A stretch of 64,000 nucleotides of DNA from Clostridia bacterium (GTDB taxonomy: Bacteria > Bacillota > Clostridia > Christensenellales > UBA1242): positions 62,001 to 126,000 of the forward strand of contig JAAWCQ010000009.1 of NCBI GenBank assembly GCA_022793335.1, given 5' to 3'. Under the pieces are notes generated by a model, which was not told where the DNA came from, did not search any database, and was given only the letters and a program-made list of their open reading frames with translations. Below, piece by piece: positions 17,665 to 25,600 of this stretch. Position numbers and translations under genes: made by a program. Every line of letters begins with the position of its first letter. Position 1 is the first letter of the stretch.

Positions 17665-18252
17665 ATGAAAAAAGCATTGATAATTTCTGGAAGTCCTCGC
17701 TTGAATGGAGACACTGCTTCAATGATTGAGCATTTTAAAAAGAATTTCAAAGGCGAAACAGAAATTTTGCAAACCTATCCACAGCTTAATCCAAATGCGC
17801 CAAAGGCTTGCACTGATTGTCGAGGTTGCATAAAACATAAAGGCTGTATATTAAAAGATGACTTTTCAAAGTTTATTGCCGATGACTATGATTTTTTAGT
17901 CATTGCATCTCCCCTTTATATGTCAAATCTTACTCCACCTCTTTGGAATATCATATCAAGATTTAATTATGTCTTTAATAATAAAAAACACTTAAATATT
18001 AAAACAGAATTTAAAGAGAAAGTTGGAGCATTATTTTTAGCTGGTGGAGGCGGTACTTGCAAAATATTGATGGGACAAAGTAATGAAGAAAATGCCGTCA
18101 AAGAAGCAAAGTATATCTTTTCAAAGCTCAACGCAAATTTTGAAGAAAATATAGTTTGTTCATTAAACACCAACAACCTCCCTTTTGCTGACGATGAAAC
18201 TGCAAAGAGCAAGATTATTGAAATTGCAAACAAATTCAATGCTTTACTTTAA
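17665..18252 (+). CDS. NADPH-dependent FMN reductase-like flavoprotein
   Basis: Flavodoxin-fold oxidoreductase of 195 aa. The FMN phosphate loop is SGSPRLNGDT (~7-16), and the Cys-containing CTDCRGCIKHKGC (~46-58) and SPLYMSNLTPPLWNIISR are typical of iron-sulfur flavoprotein/FMN reductase relatives. The Cys pattern could bind an Fe-S cluster as in Isf. The start at 17665 follows AAGGAG; the earlier ATG at 17635 lies before the SD. It stands alone. The physiological acceptor is unknown. Confidence 0.82.
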   Translation: MKKALIISGSPRLNGDTASMIEHFKKNFKGETEILQTYPQLNPNAPKACTDCRGCIKHKGCILKDDFSKFIADDYDFLVIASPLYMSNLTPPLWNIISRFNYVFNNKKHLNIKTEFKEKVGALFLAGGGGTCKILMGQSNEENAVKEAKYIFSKLNANFEENIVCSLNTNNLPFADDETAKSKIIEIANKFNALL

Positions 18253-18270
18253 ACTTCAATTTTTATAAAA

Positions 18271-18305
18271 AAAAATCGTCTTATTAAATTGGACGATTTT
18301 TCTTT
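18271..18305. terminator. Bidirectional terminator between the flavoprotein gene and metK
   Basis: AAAAATCGTC (18271-18280) and GACGATTTTT (18292-18301) form a perfect 10-bp stem with flanking A/T runs. Confidence 0.88.
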
Positions 18306-18330
18306 TAAATAATTTTCACAGAGCGCAGTT

Positions 18331-19422
18331 TTAACTCAATTTTTCCACCCTTTCCCAAGGAAACTCTTCTCTTCCAAAATGGCCAAAAGCAGCAGTCGCT
18401 TTAAAAATCGGACTGTTTAACTCAAGCTTTTCAAGCATCTTTTCAAGCCTGAAATCAAAATTCTTATAAACAAATTCCTCTATTTTTTCCATTGGCAGAT
18501 GATTGCTTCCAAAACAATCAATATTGATTGAAATAGGCTTAGGAAGACCAATTGAAAAACCAATTTGAATTTCACATTCATCCGCAAGTTTGTTTCCAAC
18601 CACATTTTTGGCAACATATCTTGCAAAATAGGCGCCTGTTCTGTCCACTTTGGTTGCATTTTTTGAGCTGAAGCAACCTCCACCAACTCGGCCAACACCA
18701 CCATAAGTGTCAACAACAATCTTTCTTCCCACACATCCACTGTCTGAAAAGCTTCCCCAAATAGTAAATTTTCCGCTTGGATTGATTAAAAATCTTGTGT
18801 TTTCATCTAAAAAGTTTTTATATTCTTCCAGCACTGGATTTAATACATTTTCTTTTATAATAGTCTGCAATTTATCTTGACTGAGACTGTCGCTATGCGA
18901 AACTGATATAATAATCGTCGAAAACCTTATAGGCTGTTTTCCATCATATTCAACAGAAACCTGACCTTTTGCGTCAGCAAAAAAGTCGTCTGTTCCCCTT
19001 CTAAATTCATCATATTTTTTCATCAGTTTATGAGCCACCATAATTGGAAGAGGCATCAACTCTTTAGTCTCTGTGCAGGCATAACCATAAACCATTCCTT
19101 GATCATTGGCACAAAGCTCTTTTCTTATTACCGCTTGATTTATATCCGGGCTTTGACAGCTAAGTTCTTTGACTATGGTAAATTCGTTTTGATAACCAAT
19201 GTCCTTTAAAACCTCTCTCGCAATTTTTTCATAGTCAATTTCAGCCTTTGTAGTCGCCTCTCCATAGATGAACAACTTGTCATTTTTAATGGCACATTCG
19301 ACAGCCATTTGACTGTCTTTATCCTGCCTTAATGCCTCATCTAAAAAGGCATCCGCAATAATATCGCAGGTTTTATCTGGATGTCCAACATTAACACTTT
19401 CGCTTGTAATTACTTTTTTCAT
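18331..19422 (-). CDS. metK: S-adenosylmethionine synthetase, divergent short form
   Basis: Makes SAM from methionine and ATP. The start at 19422 follows AGGAG. The 363 aa are somewhat below the usual 380-400. Recognisable motifs are GHPDKTCDIIADAFLDE (ATP/Mg site), QGMVYGYACTE, and VGRKIVVDTYGG near the P-loop-like region. The usual RHGGGAFSGKDPSKVDRS reads RVGGGCFSSKNATKVDRT, so the His and the GKDP tetrad are changed while Lys and the VDR Asp remain. It is controlled by the SAM riboswitch at 19491-19624, a strong independent argument for function. It may be a metK2-type lineage. Confidence 0.9.
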   Translation of the reverse strand: MKKVITSESVNVGHPDKTCDIIADAFLDEALRQDKDSQMAVECAIKNDKLFIYGEATTKAEIDYEKIAREVLKDIGYQNEFTIVKELSCQSPDINQAVIRKELCANDQGMVYGYACTETKELMPLPIMVAHKLMKKYDEFRRGTDDFFADAKGQVSVEYDGKQPIRFSTIIISVSHSDSLSQDKLQTIIKENVLNPVLEEYKNFLDENTRFLINPSGKFTIWGSFSDSGCVGRKIVVDTYGGVGRVGGGCFSSKNATKVDRTGAYFARYVAKNVVGNKLADECEIQIGFSIGLPKPISINIDCFGSNHLPMEKIEEFVYKNFDFRLEKMLEKLELNSPIFKATAAFGHFGREEFPWERVEKLS

Positions 19423-19490
19423 TTTTTCTCCTATTTCTTTTATATTTATTTCCATAAAAAGTCAAAACGAAAACTTTTTAAACAAAGCTT

Positions 19491-19516
19491 AAAAAAGCCC
19501 ATCGTCACTGATGGGC
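19491..19516 (-). terminator. SAM-riboswitch expression platform: intrinsic terminator
   Basis: On the minus strand GCCCATC-AGTGAC-GATGGGC runs into TTTTTT. Its 5' arm overlaps CCATCAGT (19514-19507), which can instead pair with ACTGATGG (19544-19537) as an antiterminator. Confidence 0.92.
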
Positions 19517-19540
19517 AAAAAAATCAATTTATGAAACCAT

Positions 19541-19624
19541 CAGTCAGCCTTTAGCACCTTGTCTTTAAACAGGTTGCTGTGTGGTCATTGGGGCTGTCCC
19601 TCGCACACTCTTTATGGATGACTG
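19541..19624 (-). promoter_or_regulatory. SAM-I (S-box) riboswitch aptamer
   Basis: Minus-strand sequence 19624 to 19541. P1 is CAGTCATCC with GGCTGACTG (one mismatch), P2 contains GTGTG/CACAC, and the conserved core reads GAGGGACAGCCCCAATGACC, then AGCAACC, then AAGGTGCTAAA. The 3' P1 strand is also needed for the antiterminator, so SAM binding would favour termination and shut off metK. All expected S-box parts are present. Confidence 0.93.
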
Positions 19625-19625
19625 T

Positions 19626-19654
19626 ATTATATCACTTTGTTTCACTTTAATCAA
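19626..19654 (-). promoter_or_regulatory. metK: Promoter of metK
   Basis: Minus strand TTGATT (19654-19649), 17-bp spacer, TATAAT (19631-19626), placing the transcript start at the 5' edge of the S-box. Confidence 0.85.
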
Positions 19655-19751
19655 CTTTTTTTTCAAAGCTTTTTATATTTTCTTTGTTTTCTTATTTCTA
19701 TTTTAATCAATTTTTATTTTATATGCTTTTTTAATTTTCTACTTATGATAC

Positions 19752-19779
19752 AAAAAAAGCCTTTCAACAAGGCTTTTTT
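19752..19779 (-). terminator. Terminator of the gene at 19837
   Basis: AAAAAAAGCCTT (19752-19763) pairs with AAGGCTTTTTT (19769-19779); both ends carry homopolymer runs. Confidence 0.88.
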
Positions 19780-19836
19780 AAGTCAGAAAAATTGCACAGT
19801 CATAAAATTTGTGCGTCTATGATTTAAAATGGTCGT

Positions 19837-20313
19837 TTATCTGCCTTTCTTTCTGTCAAGTCTAGCTTCAACATCCTTTGCAATTTTGCGTTTGCTTGGG
19901 ATTGAAAGAATTAAGAGAATTGCAACAAAGCCAACACAAGATGTAAGCACGATAGAGCCGATATTTGTGCAATTTGCATTTTGGCCTTCATCACCAATGC
20001 CACTTATTTTATAGATAGAGCAAATTTGAAGCTCTTCAACGCCTTCTTCAAATTTTTCATTTTCGCAAATAAGTATTCTGTCGCCCTTAAGTTTGTAATA
20101 TTGTGTGATTGTGACAGCAGCCTCTTGCTCTTCTTTTTCGTTTTTAACTTTAGATGTAATATCAACCATTCCACCCCAGCCAAATTTATATGATCTGGTT
20201 TCTGTTTCAGAAATTTGACCATTATATGTACCAACAGGTAAAACAACGCAAGGATATGCATAGCCAATCACTACAAAGGCGATACATAAAAGAAGCAATA
20301 ATTTTCTAACCAT
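19837..20313 (-). CDS. Uncharacterised exported membrane-anchored protein
   Basis: 158 aa. An N-terminal signal/anchor (MVRKLLLLLCIAFVVIGYAY), an external segment (~25-118) with several Tyr and two Cys, a second helix (~120-142) and a basic cytoplasmic tail (RKIAKDVEARLDRKKGR). Family not recognised. Monocistronic, with a GGAG-type SD before ATG 20313 and its own terminator. It could be a small envelope sensor, but nothing in the sequence proves a role. Confidence 0.65.
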   Translation of the reverse strand: MVRKLLLLLCIAFVVIGYAYPCVVLPVGTYNGQISETETRSYKFGWGGMVDITSKVKNEKEEQEAAVTITQYYKLKGDRILICENEKFEEGVEELQICSIYKISGIGDEGQNANCTNIGSIVLTSCVGFVAILLILSIPSKRKIAKDVEARLDRKKGR

Positions 20314-20484
20314 TTCAATCTCTCCTTTTCTTTATATTATCATGTATTGAAAGAAAAATCAATATTATTTAATAATTTTTCAATAAAAAATTCGACATGC
20401 TCTTAATCGATTAAGGCAGCATTTTAAATCAAACGCCCCCTTTAAACTATTGCCTCTTTTTTAATATTTAATTTTAAGAAAAAT

Positions 20485-20511
20485 AAAAAAAGCGAATGTT
20501 TTTCGCTTTTT
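20485..20511 (-). terminator. Terminator of the alpha/beta hydrolase gene
   Basis: AAAAAGCGAA with TTCGCTTTTT around a short loop, with a T-run on the minus strand. Confidence 0.85.
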
Positions 20512-20526
20512 ATTTAAATCTCTTAT

Positions 20527-21423
20527 TCATCGACTTAAAAACTCCACAGTGTCATCATAAACCTTTTGCTTATCCTTTTCATTTAAGATTTCATGGCGCA
20601 TATCTTTATAAAAAATTGTATTTATCTCATTAAAGCCCGCTTTGGTCAAAACAAGTTGAGAGTCGCAAGCCCCCTTCTCGCCTCCAACGCAAGGGTCATC
20701 TTCGCCGCAAATAAGCAAAAGTTTAAGTTTTTCATTGACATTTTTATATTCTTTTGGATTGTGCATAAGTTTCACAAGATGAAAAAGGTCACCATAAGCC
20801 GAGCAAGTGAAGCCAAAACCACACAAGTCATCTTCTAAATATTTACGCACATTTTCTTCATCATGGCTTATCCAGTCAACCTCAGTCTTTGGGCTGTCAA
20901 TAAGCTTATTAAATGCGCCTACGCTGAGTTTATTGATAAACTTTGATTTATACTTTCCACCTCTGAATGTTTTGATTAAATTTGCCATAAAAATGCCCAT
21001 ACCAGCTCCGCTTTGATAACAAGGATAACCAGATAGAACAACTTTATCATATTCATTTGAATGTTTTTGAATCAGCACACGCGTAATAATTGTGCCCATA
21101 GAATGAGCGAAAATATAAACTGGAAGGTTTTTAAAACGCTCTTTTATAAACTTTACAATTGAAACTTGGTCTTGGATTAACTGTTTATAACCATCTTTAT
21201 TTTTAAAATAACCCAACGTTTTTGCATTTTTGCCATGTCCACGCATATCAGAGCTTACCACTGAAAACCCGTTTTTATTTAAGTATTCAATAAACGGCTC
21301 ATATCTTTCTTGATGCTCTTCCATTCCATGAATAACTTGAACAACAGCTTTTGCATTTTCAACTTCAAACACATGCACAGTCAAGCGTTCACTATCGCTC
21401 GCTTCCAACATTATTTCTTCCAT
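20527..21423 (-). CDS. Alpha/beta hydrolase, S33/monoacylglycerol-lipase type
   Basis: 298 aa from ATG 21423, which follows GGGAG; the upstream in-frame ATG at 21456 lies before that SD. VIHGMEEHQERYEPFIEYL is the oxyanion-hole region, DMRGHGKN the second strand motif, and AHSMG the nucleophile elbow with catalytic Ser. GEDDPC carries the acid and MRHEILNEK the His. This lysophospholipase/monoacylglycerol lipase family hydrolyses carboxylic esters of lipids. No signal peptide, so it is cytosolic. Monocistronic with its own terminator. Confidence 0.85.
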   Translation of the reverse strand: MEEIMLEASDSERLTVHVFEVENAKAVVQVIHGMEEHQERYEPFIEYLNKNGFSVVSSDMRGHGKNAKTLGYFKNKDGYKQLIQDQVSIVKFIKERFKNLPVYIFAHSMGTIITRVLIQKHSNEYDKVVLSGYPCYQSGAGMGIFMANLIKTFRGGKYKSKFINKLSVGAFNKLIDSPKTEVDWISHDEENVRKYLEDDLCGFGFTCSAYGDLFHLVKLMHNPKEYKNVNEKLKLLLICGEDDPCVGGEKGACDSQLVLTKAGFNEINTIFYKDMRHEILNEKDKQKVYDDTVEFLSR

Positions 21424-21704
21424 AATTTCTCCCTCTTCTTTTTTTATTATAAGCACTTTTTCACTTTAAAACTCAAAATTTTTGCTTTTTTCATCTTAAT
21501 TTTATAAAAAAATCTCTAAAAACACAATTTAAACTTCAATTAAGGTTTAAACACTATCAAGCTAAGATTTTAATCTTATACATTTCAAAAACCCACCTCG
21601 TCTCAACTTAACCAAATAGAATTTGCTTTTGATCTTCCACAAAAAATACACCTATAAAAATAGGCAACAAACACTCTTATTGATGTGTTTTTTGTCAAAT
21701 TCAA

Positions 21705-22052
21705 TCAATCTTGATTTGTTTTCGAAAGAATATCAAGAAAATTCAACAGTTTTTTATGCTGTTTTTTGTTGAGCGAAAACATTTTATATTCACCTTCGCC
21801 ATTAAATACAGCGACCATGTTTTCACCTTTAGTCAACTTGACCTCAACCTCGTCCTCTTGCTCGCTTATCAGCCAATCAACTGTCACATTAAAAATGTCA
21901 GCAAGCATCTTTGCATGCACAAGGTCAACCTTTCGTTGAGAATTTTCCCACATGGCAATTGTTGCATGCGATACCCCCATGAGTTTTCCAAGGTCTCTTT
22001 GAGTGACATTTCTGCTATTTCTTAATTCTTTAATCTTTTGTCCCGTCATCAT
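21705..22052 (-). CDS. XRE-family repressor
   Basis: 115 aa. HTH_3 domain at ~4-60 (KIKELRNSRNVTQRDLGKLMG, then HATIAMWENSQRKVD) and a short C-terminal extension that could be a dimerisation part. The start at 22052 (or the next codon) follows a GGTGGAG SD. It is divergent from the DUF1492-like gene at 22198; the gap holds repeated TTGTTCACA/TGTTA elements that probably are its operators. This arrangement is common in phage-derived and mobile loci and marks the left side of the accessory island. Confidence 0.82.
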   Translation of the reverse strand: MMTGQKIKELRNSRNVTQRDLGKLMGVSHATIAMWENSQRKVDLVHAKMLADIFNVTVDWLISEQEDEVEVKLTKGENMVAVFNGEGEYKMFSLNKKQHKKLLNFLDILSKTNQD

Positions 22053-22069
22053 TTGCTCCACCTCCATTA

Positions 22070-22167
22070 TAACATATTGTTTAATATTTATCTACTAAAT
22101 TTGTCGAAAAATACATATTTGTTCACATTTTGTTAAATTTACTTGCCATTTTGTTCACAATATGTTA
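22070..22167. promoter_or_regulatory. Operator region between the divergent regulators
   Basis: TAACATATTGT (22070-22080) is the exact reverse complement of ACAATATGTTA (22157-22167). The latter lies inside TTGTTCACAATATGTTA (22151-22167), and a close relative, TTGTTCACATTTTGTTA, is at 22118-22134. The right copy overlaps the spacer and -10 of the rightward promoter. Binding by the XRE protein is inferred. Confidence 0.6.
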
Positions 22168-22171
22168 CAAT
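22143..22171 (+). promoter_or_regulatory. Promoter of the DUF1492-like gene
   Basis: TTGCCA (22143-22148), 17-bp spacer, TACAAT (22166-22171), overlapped by an operator copy. Confidence 0.6.
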
Positions 22172-22197
22172 TTGGCCATATTTTAGCGAGGTGAAAT

Positions 22198-22581
22198 ATG
22201 GATAGAACAACATTAAAAGCACAACTTGATGAATATATTTTTGATTATCAATATTTGAAAGCAAAAATAAGTGAGCTCGAACGATACGATAAATTGATTA
22301 TAAACAGCACCAGCAAAACACCTCTTGAGGAAAATAAACGATATGAAGAAGAAAAAATGTTGAAATTTATGGAGAAAAAAAGGAATATTGAAAGCACAAT
22401 TGACCTTTTAGAGCAGCCATACAAAACGATAATGTATCTTAAATACATATGCTTTTCCACCTTTGACCAGATTGCCGATAAAATGAATTATTCTACAAAA
22501 AGGATTTATCAATTGCATTCACTTGCACTGGACAAACTGGTGGCAAAACTGGGTGAAAAAGAGGCTGAAACAAACGATTAG
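22198..22581 (+). CDS. DUF1492/ArpU-like sigma-70 region 4 type protein
   Basis: 127 aa. Residues ~1-75 are helical and charged (likely coiled coil). Residues ~78-118 (YKTIMYLKYICFSTFDQIADKMNYS onward) form a sigma region 4-like HTH of the kind found in DUF1492 and ArpU phage proteins, which regulate late phage genes. The GAGGTG SD fits. It lies 81 bases before the Rhs gene in the same direction, so it may control or share its transcript. Phage or mobile origin is likely. Confidence 0.7.
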   Translation: MDRTTLKAQLDEYIFDYQYLKAKISELERYDKLIINSTSKTPLEENKRYEEEKMLKFMEKKRNIESTIDLLEQPYKTIMYLKYICFSTFDQIADKMNYSTKRIYQLHSLALDKLVAKLGEKEAETND

Positions 22582-22594
22582 CAGCAATTAGCAA
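22578..22594 (+). repeat. Left member of a 17-bp inverted repeat bracketing the Rhs island
   Basis: TTAGCAGCAATTAGCAA. The reverse complement of 32185-32201 is TTAGCAGCTGTTAGCAA, a 15/17 match. It overlaps the last codon of the DUF1492-like gene. Confidence 0.4.
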
Positions 22595-22662
22595 AAGTTA
22601 GAAGTCATTAGAAATATTGGGGAGTAGAATTAAAATTGTAATTTAAATAAAAGGAGAACATT

Positions 22663-25600
22663 ATGAAAACAATTACAATAAACTCACAAGATTTCGTCAC
22701 TTCAACTGCAAGCACGCTTGAAATCAAGCTTTCAAAACTGCCTAAGAATATTAAGGTAGTCGATGCAATGCTCAATTTCAAATTTGCCTCAAACCCAACC
22801 TTTCCTGCAAGAATAGACTATTACAACAGCCTGGCACCTTCTCAGTGCGTATGGCAAAATGTCGATAAAGTCTCATCCTCAACTGAATATCTTTTAAATA
22901 TCAGTGATGAGCTTCAAGACTGCCTAAATAAAAAGGCTGACAGTATTATTTTCAAGACCAGCACAGCCTCAACCTTTCAAAAAAGCGGAGAATTGAAAAT
23001 AAGTTACATTACAATGTCACAATATCAAAACAATGGCAACAGCCACAGCCTTGACCTTGGCAATGCTGGCAGCCTTTCTATTGATATCGGCACACAAGAG
23101 TGCCACCTATCGACACAACTGCTCTCTTCTGACAACAACCCTCTTTCACTGTCAATCGAGGCAACTTACAATGAAAATACCCCTCAAAATCATCAAACCC
23201 TTCTTCCAGAAGGCTGGAATTTAAACCTTCAACAGTTTCTTATTGACAATGGCTCTACAGATGGAAGAAAGACTTTTACATATATAGACGGAAATATGAA
23301 AGAGCATATTTTTGAAGAAAAATTCTATTATTATGATGAAAACGACAAAAAACAATATCTTAATGATTTAAATTTGCTTAAAATCAAGCCAGACGGCACC
23401 TTTGAAGCAGAAATTTCTGGCAAAACTTATGAAATCAAACAAGATTTTAAAAACGAAAACGGCCTCAGCCTTGTCTCCTCTATTAAGGATATCAAAGGTG
23501 CTGAATTGATTGATTATGAGCCTGAAGAGCTTGCAAACCTACGCCAGCAAATCAAGCAACTTGAAGAAAACAAGACATACTATCTAGACAATCAAGAAAG
23601 CCTTAAAAATCAAATTTTTATGACCTGCATTTCAAAATATGTTTCTGGAAACAGCATTCTAAGAAATTATTTAATAGATGAAAAAAATAGTGCGGACAAA
23701 GAATTATCTTACAACGAGACCTTCGCCAAAATCTATGGAGAAAAAATTTATCACTCTATAATTGATGAAAATTATAAAGAATTTGACCAATTTTTTGGCG
23801 AAAACAAGCTTTTTGCTAAAAATGAGCTTAATTCTCTTTTAAATCAGCTCACGCACGCGGCACAATATAAATTTTCAGATATGCCTTCCGGCTATGACTG
23901 GTCACACAACGATGAAACAAAACACATTATCACATTTGAAGACATAAGCGACCATAACGAAAACGGACAACCTTATGTTAAATGCACCTATGGCGATACT
24001 GAGCTGTTGAATTTTGAAATAACTCTGAAAAACTATGAAAAGCAATATAAAAACAACTCTGAAAAGCTCGATGAAATTGAAAACCTGCTTAAAAAATATA
24101 ACCATAAACTTGACCTGCTTGAAATGCAATCTCCAGTGCATTATCTTTATGATGAGAATAATATCATTTATGGCTTTGGCAAAACTTCAAACGAAAACCT
24201 TTTCAGATTGATTTTAATCGGTGATGTCTATGAGAATGTCATCTTCATTTCTTATGATAGCTTTGACTCAAACAAGATTGCAAGCATAACCGACTCTGGC
24301 GAAAATAATTTTGTATTTGATTATGAAAAAGACAAACTTTTGTCAATCACTGACCCACGCAATCGCACTGTAAAATTTATCTATAAAAATGGAAATATTT
24401 CTCAAATAATTCATCCTGACAAAACAACTTCAAATTATTACTACACCTCAAATAAACTCTGCGTTATTGTAGACCAAAATGGCAAAGGTGCAAGCATAAC
24501 CCGCACTGCTGATCAGACGATATTGCAAGGCATTTCAATACTTGAAAAAGTGGAAAATGGCAAAATTTTCTATAAAAATGGCATAAATTATGTCGATTTG
24601 CATGAAAAAACACCAAATTTCTTCAATTCTTATAAAATTGATGATGAAAAACTTACTATAACTCGCATCAATAATTACACAACTTCAATCACCGACAGCA
24701 AAGGCAGAATGGCAACATACCTGTTTGATAAATTCGGCAAAATAAACATGACCTATGAAGGCCATTTCTCAGAAGATGAAGATGATATGTCTGTTAAAAC
24801 TTCAATCTTTGATTATCAAAACTCAAGCCTAAGCGAAAAACTCTCAACCCTGCCTTACTCAGAAAACTATCTGAGCGACGCCTGCTTCAATAATGAAACA
24901 ATACAAGAAGTGCCAGCTCTCTATCTCGGCACCGATTACTGCAGCAACAACACCTTTGCATACACCTACAAAACCTGCGCAAAATTTCATACTATAAACG
25001 CGTCCTCAACTACCAAAACTGACACTTTACACATAAGCAATACCATGCTTGCCAAACTCAACTCAAATCAGCAAAGCTGCCCTCACAAAACCTTCCTGCT
25101 CTCAGGCTGGGCAAAAGCGAACTCCCTCTTCATCAAGACCGACGAAACCGACACACTTCCTGCCTATGTCACAAACAGAAAGTTTGAGCTTAGCGTAAAT
25201 ATAACCTATCAAGACAACTCCACCCAAACCCTTTCAAAATCTTTTGACTGGCGCAACACCGACTGGCAATACACCGCAATTCCAATCAAACTGAAAAATA
25301 TAGCTGTGAAAGGCTTGACTTGCACCTTTGCTTATTCGAATAATGACGGAGCCGTCTCTTACACCGACCTCGAGCTTAAAGAAGCTGACTGGGAAAAGGT
25401 GACCTATGACAATCTTGACCGCATAATCAAAAAAGAAACCGCCCACTCTTCACAAGTCATTACCTACCAATACGATGGTGATTCAAAAAGCGTGTCTAAA
25501 GAGATTATCACTCAAGACGGCAAAACCTTCACTACCTCTTATGAATATAACCCTCAAGGCAACCTCATCCGCACCATCGACTATAACAAAATTGTCAAAG

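Noticed and set aside
21650..21690. Small hairpins CCTAT-AAAA-ATAGG and AAACAC/GTGTTT behind the XRE gene
   Set aside because: Stems of five to six AT-rich pairs with weak T-runs; too little to call a terminator with confidence.
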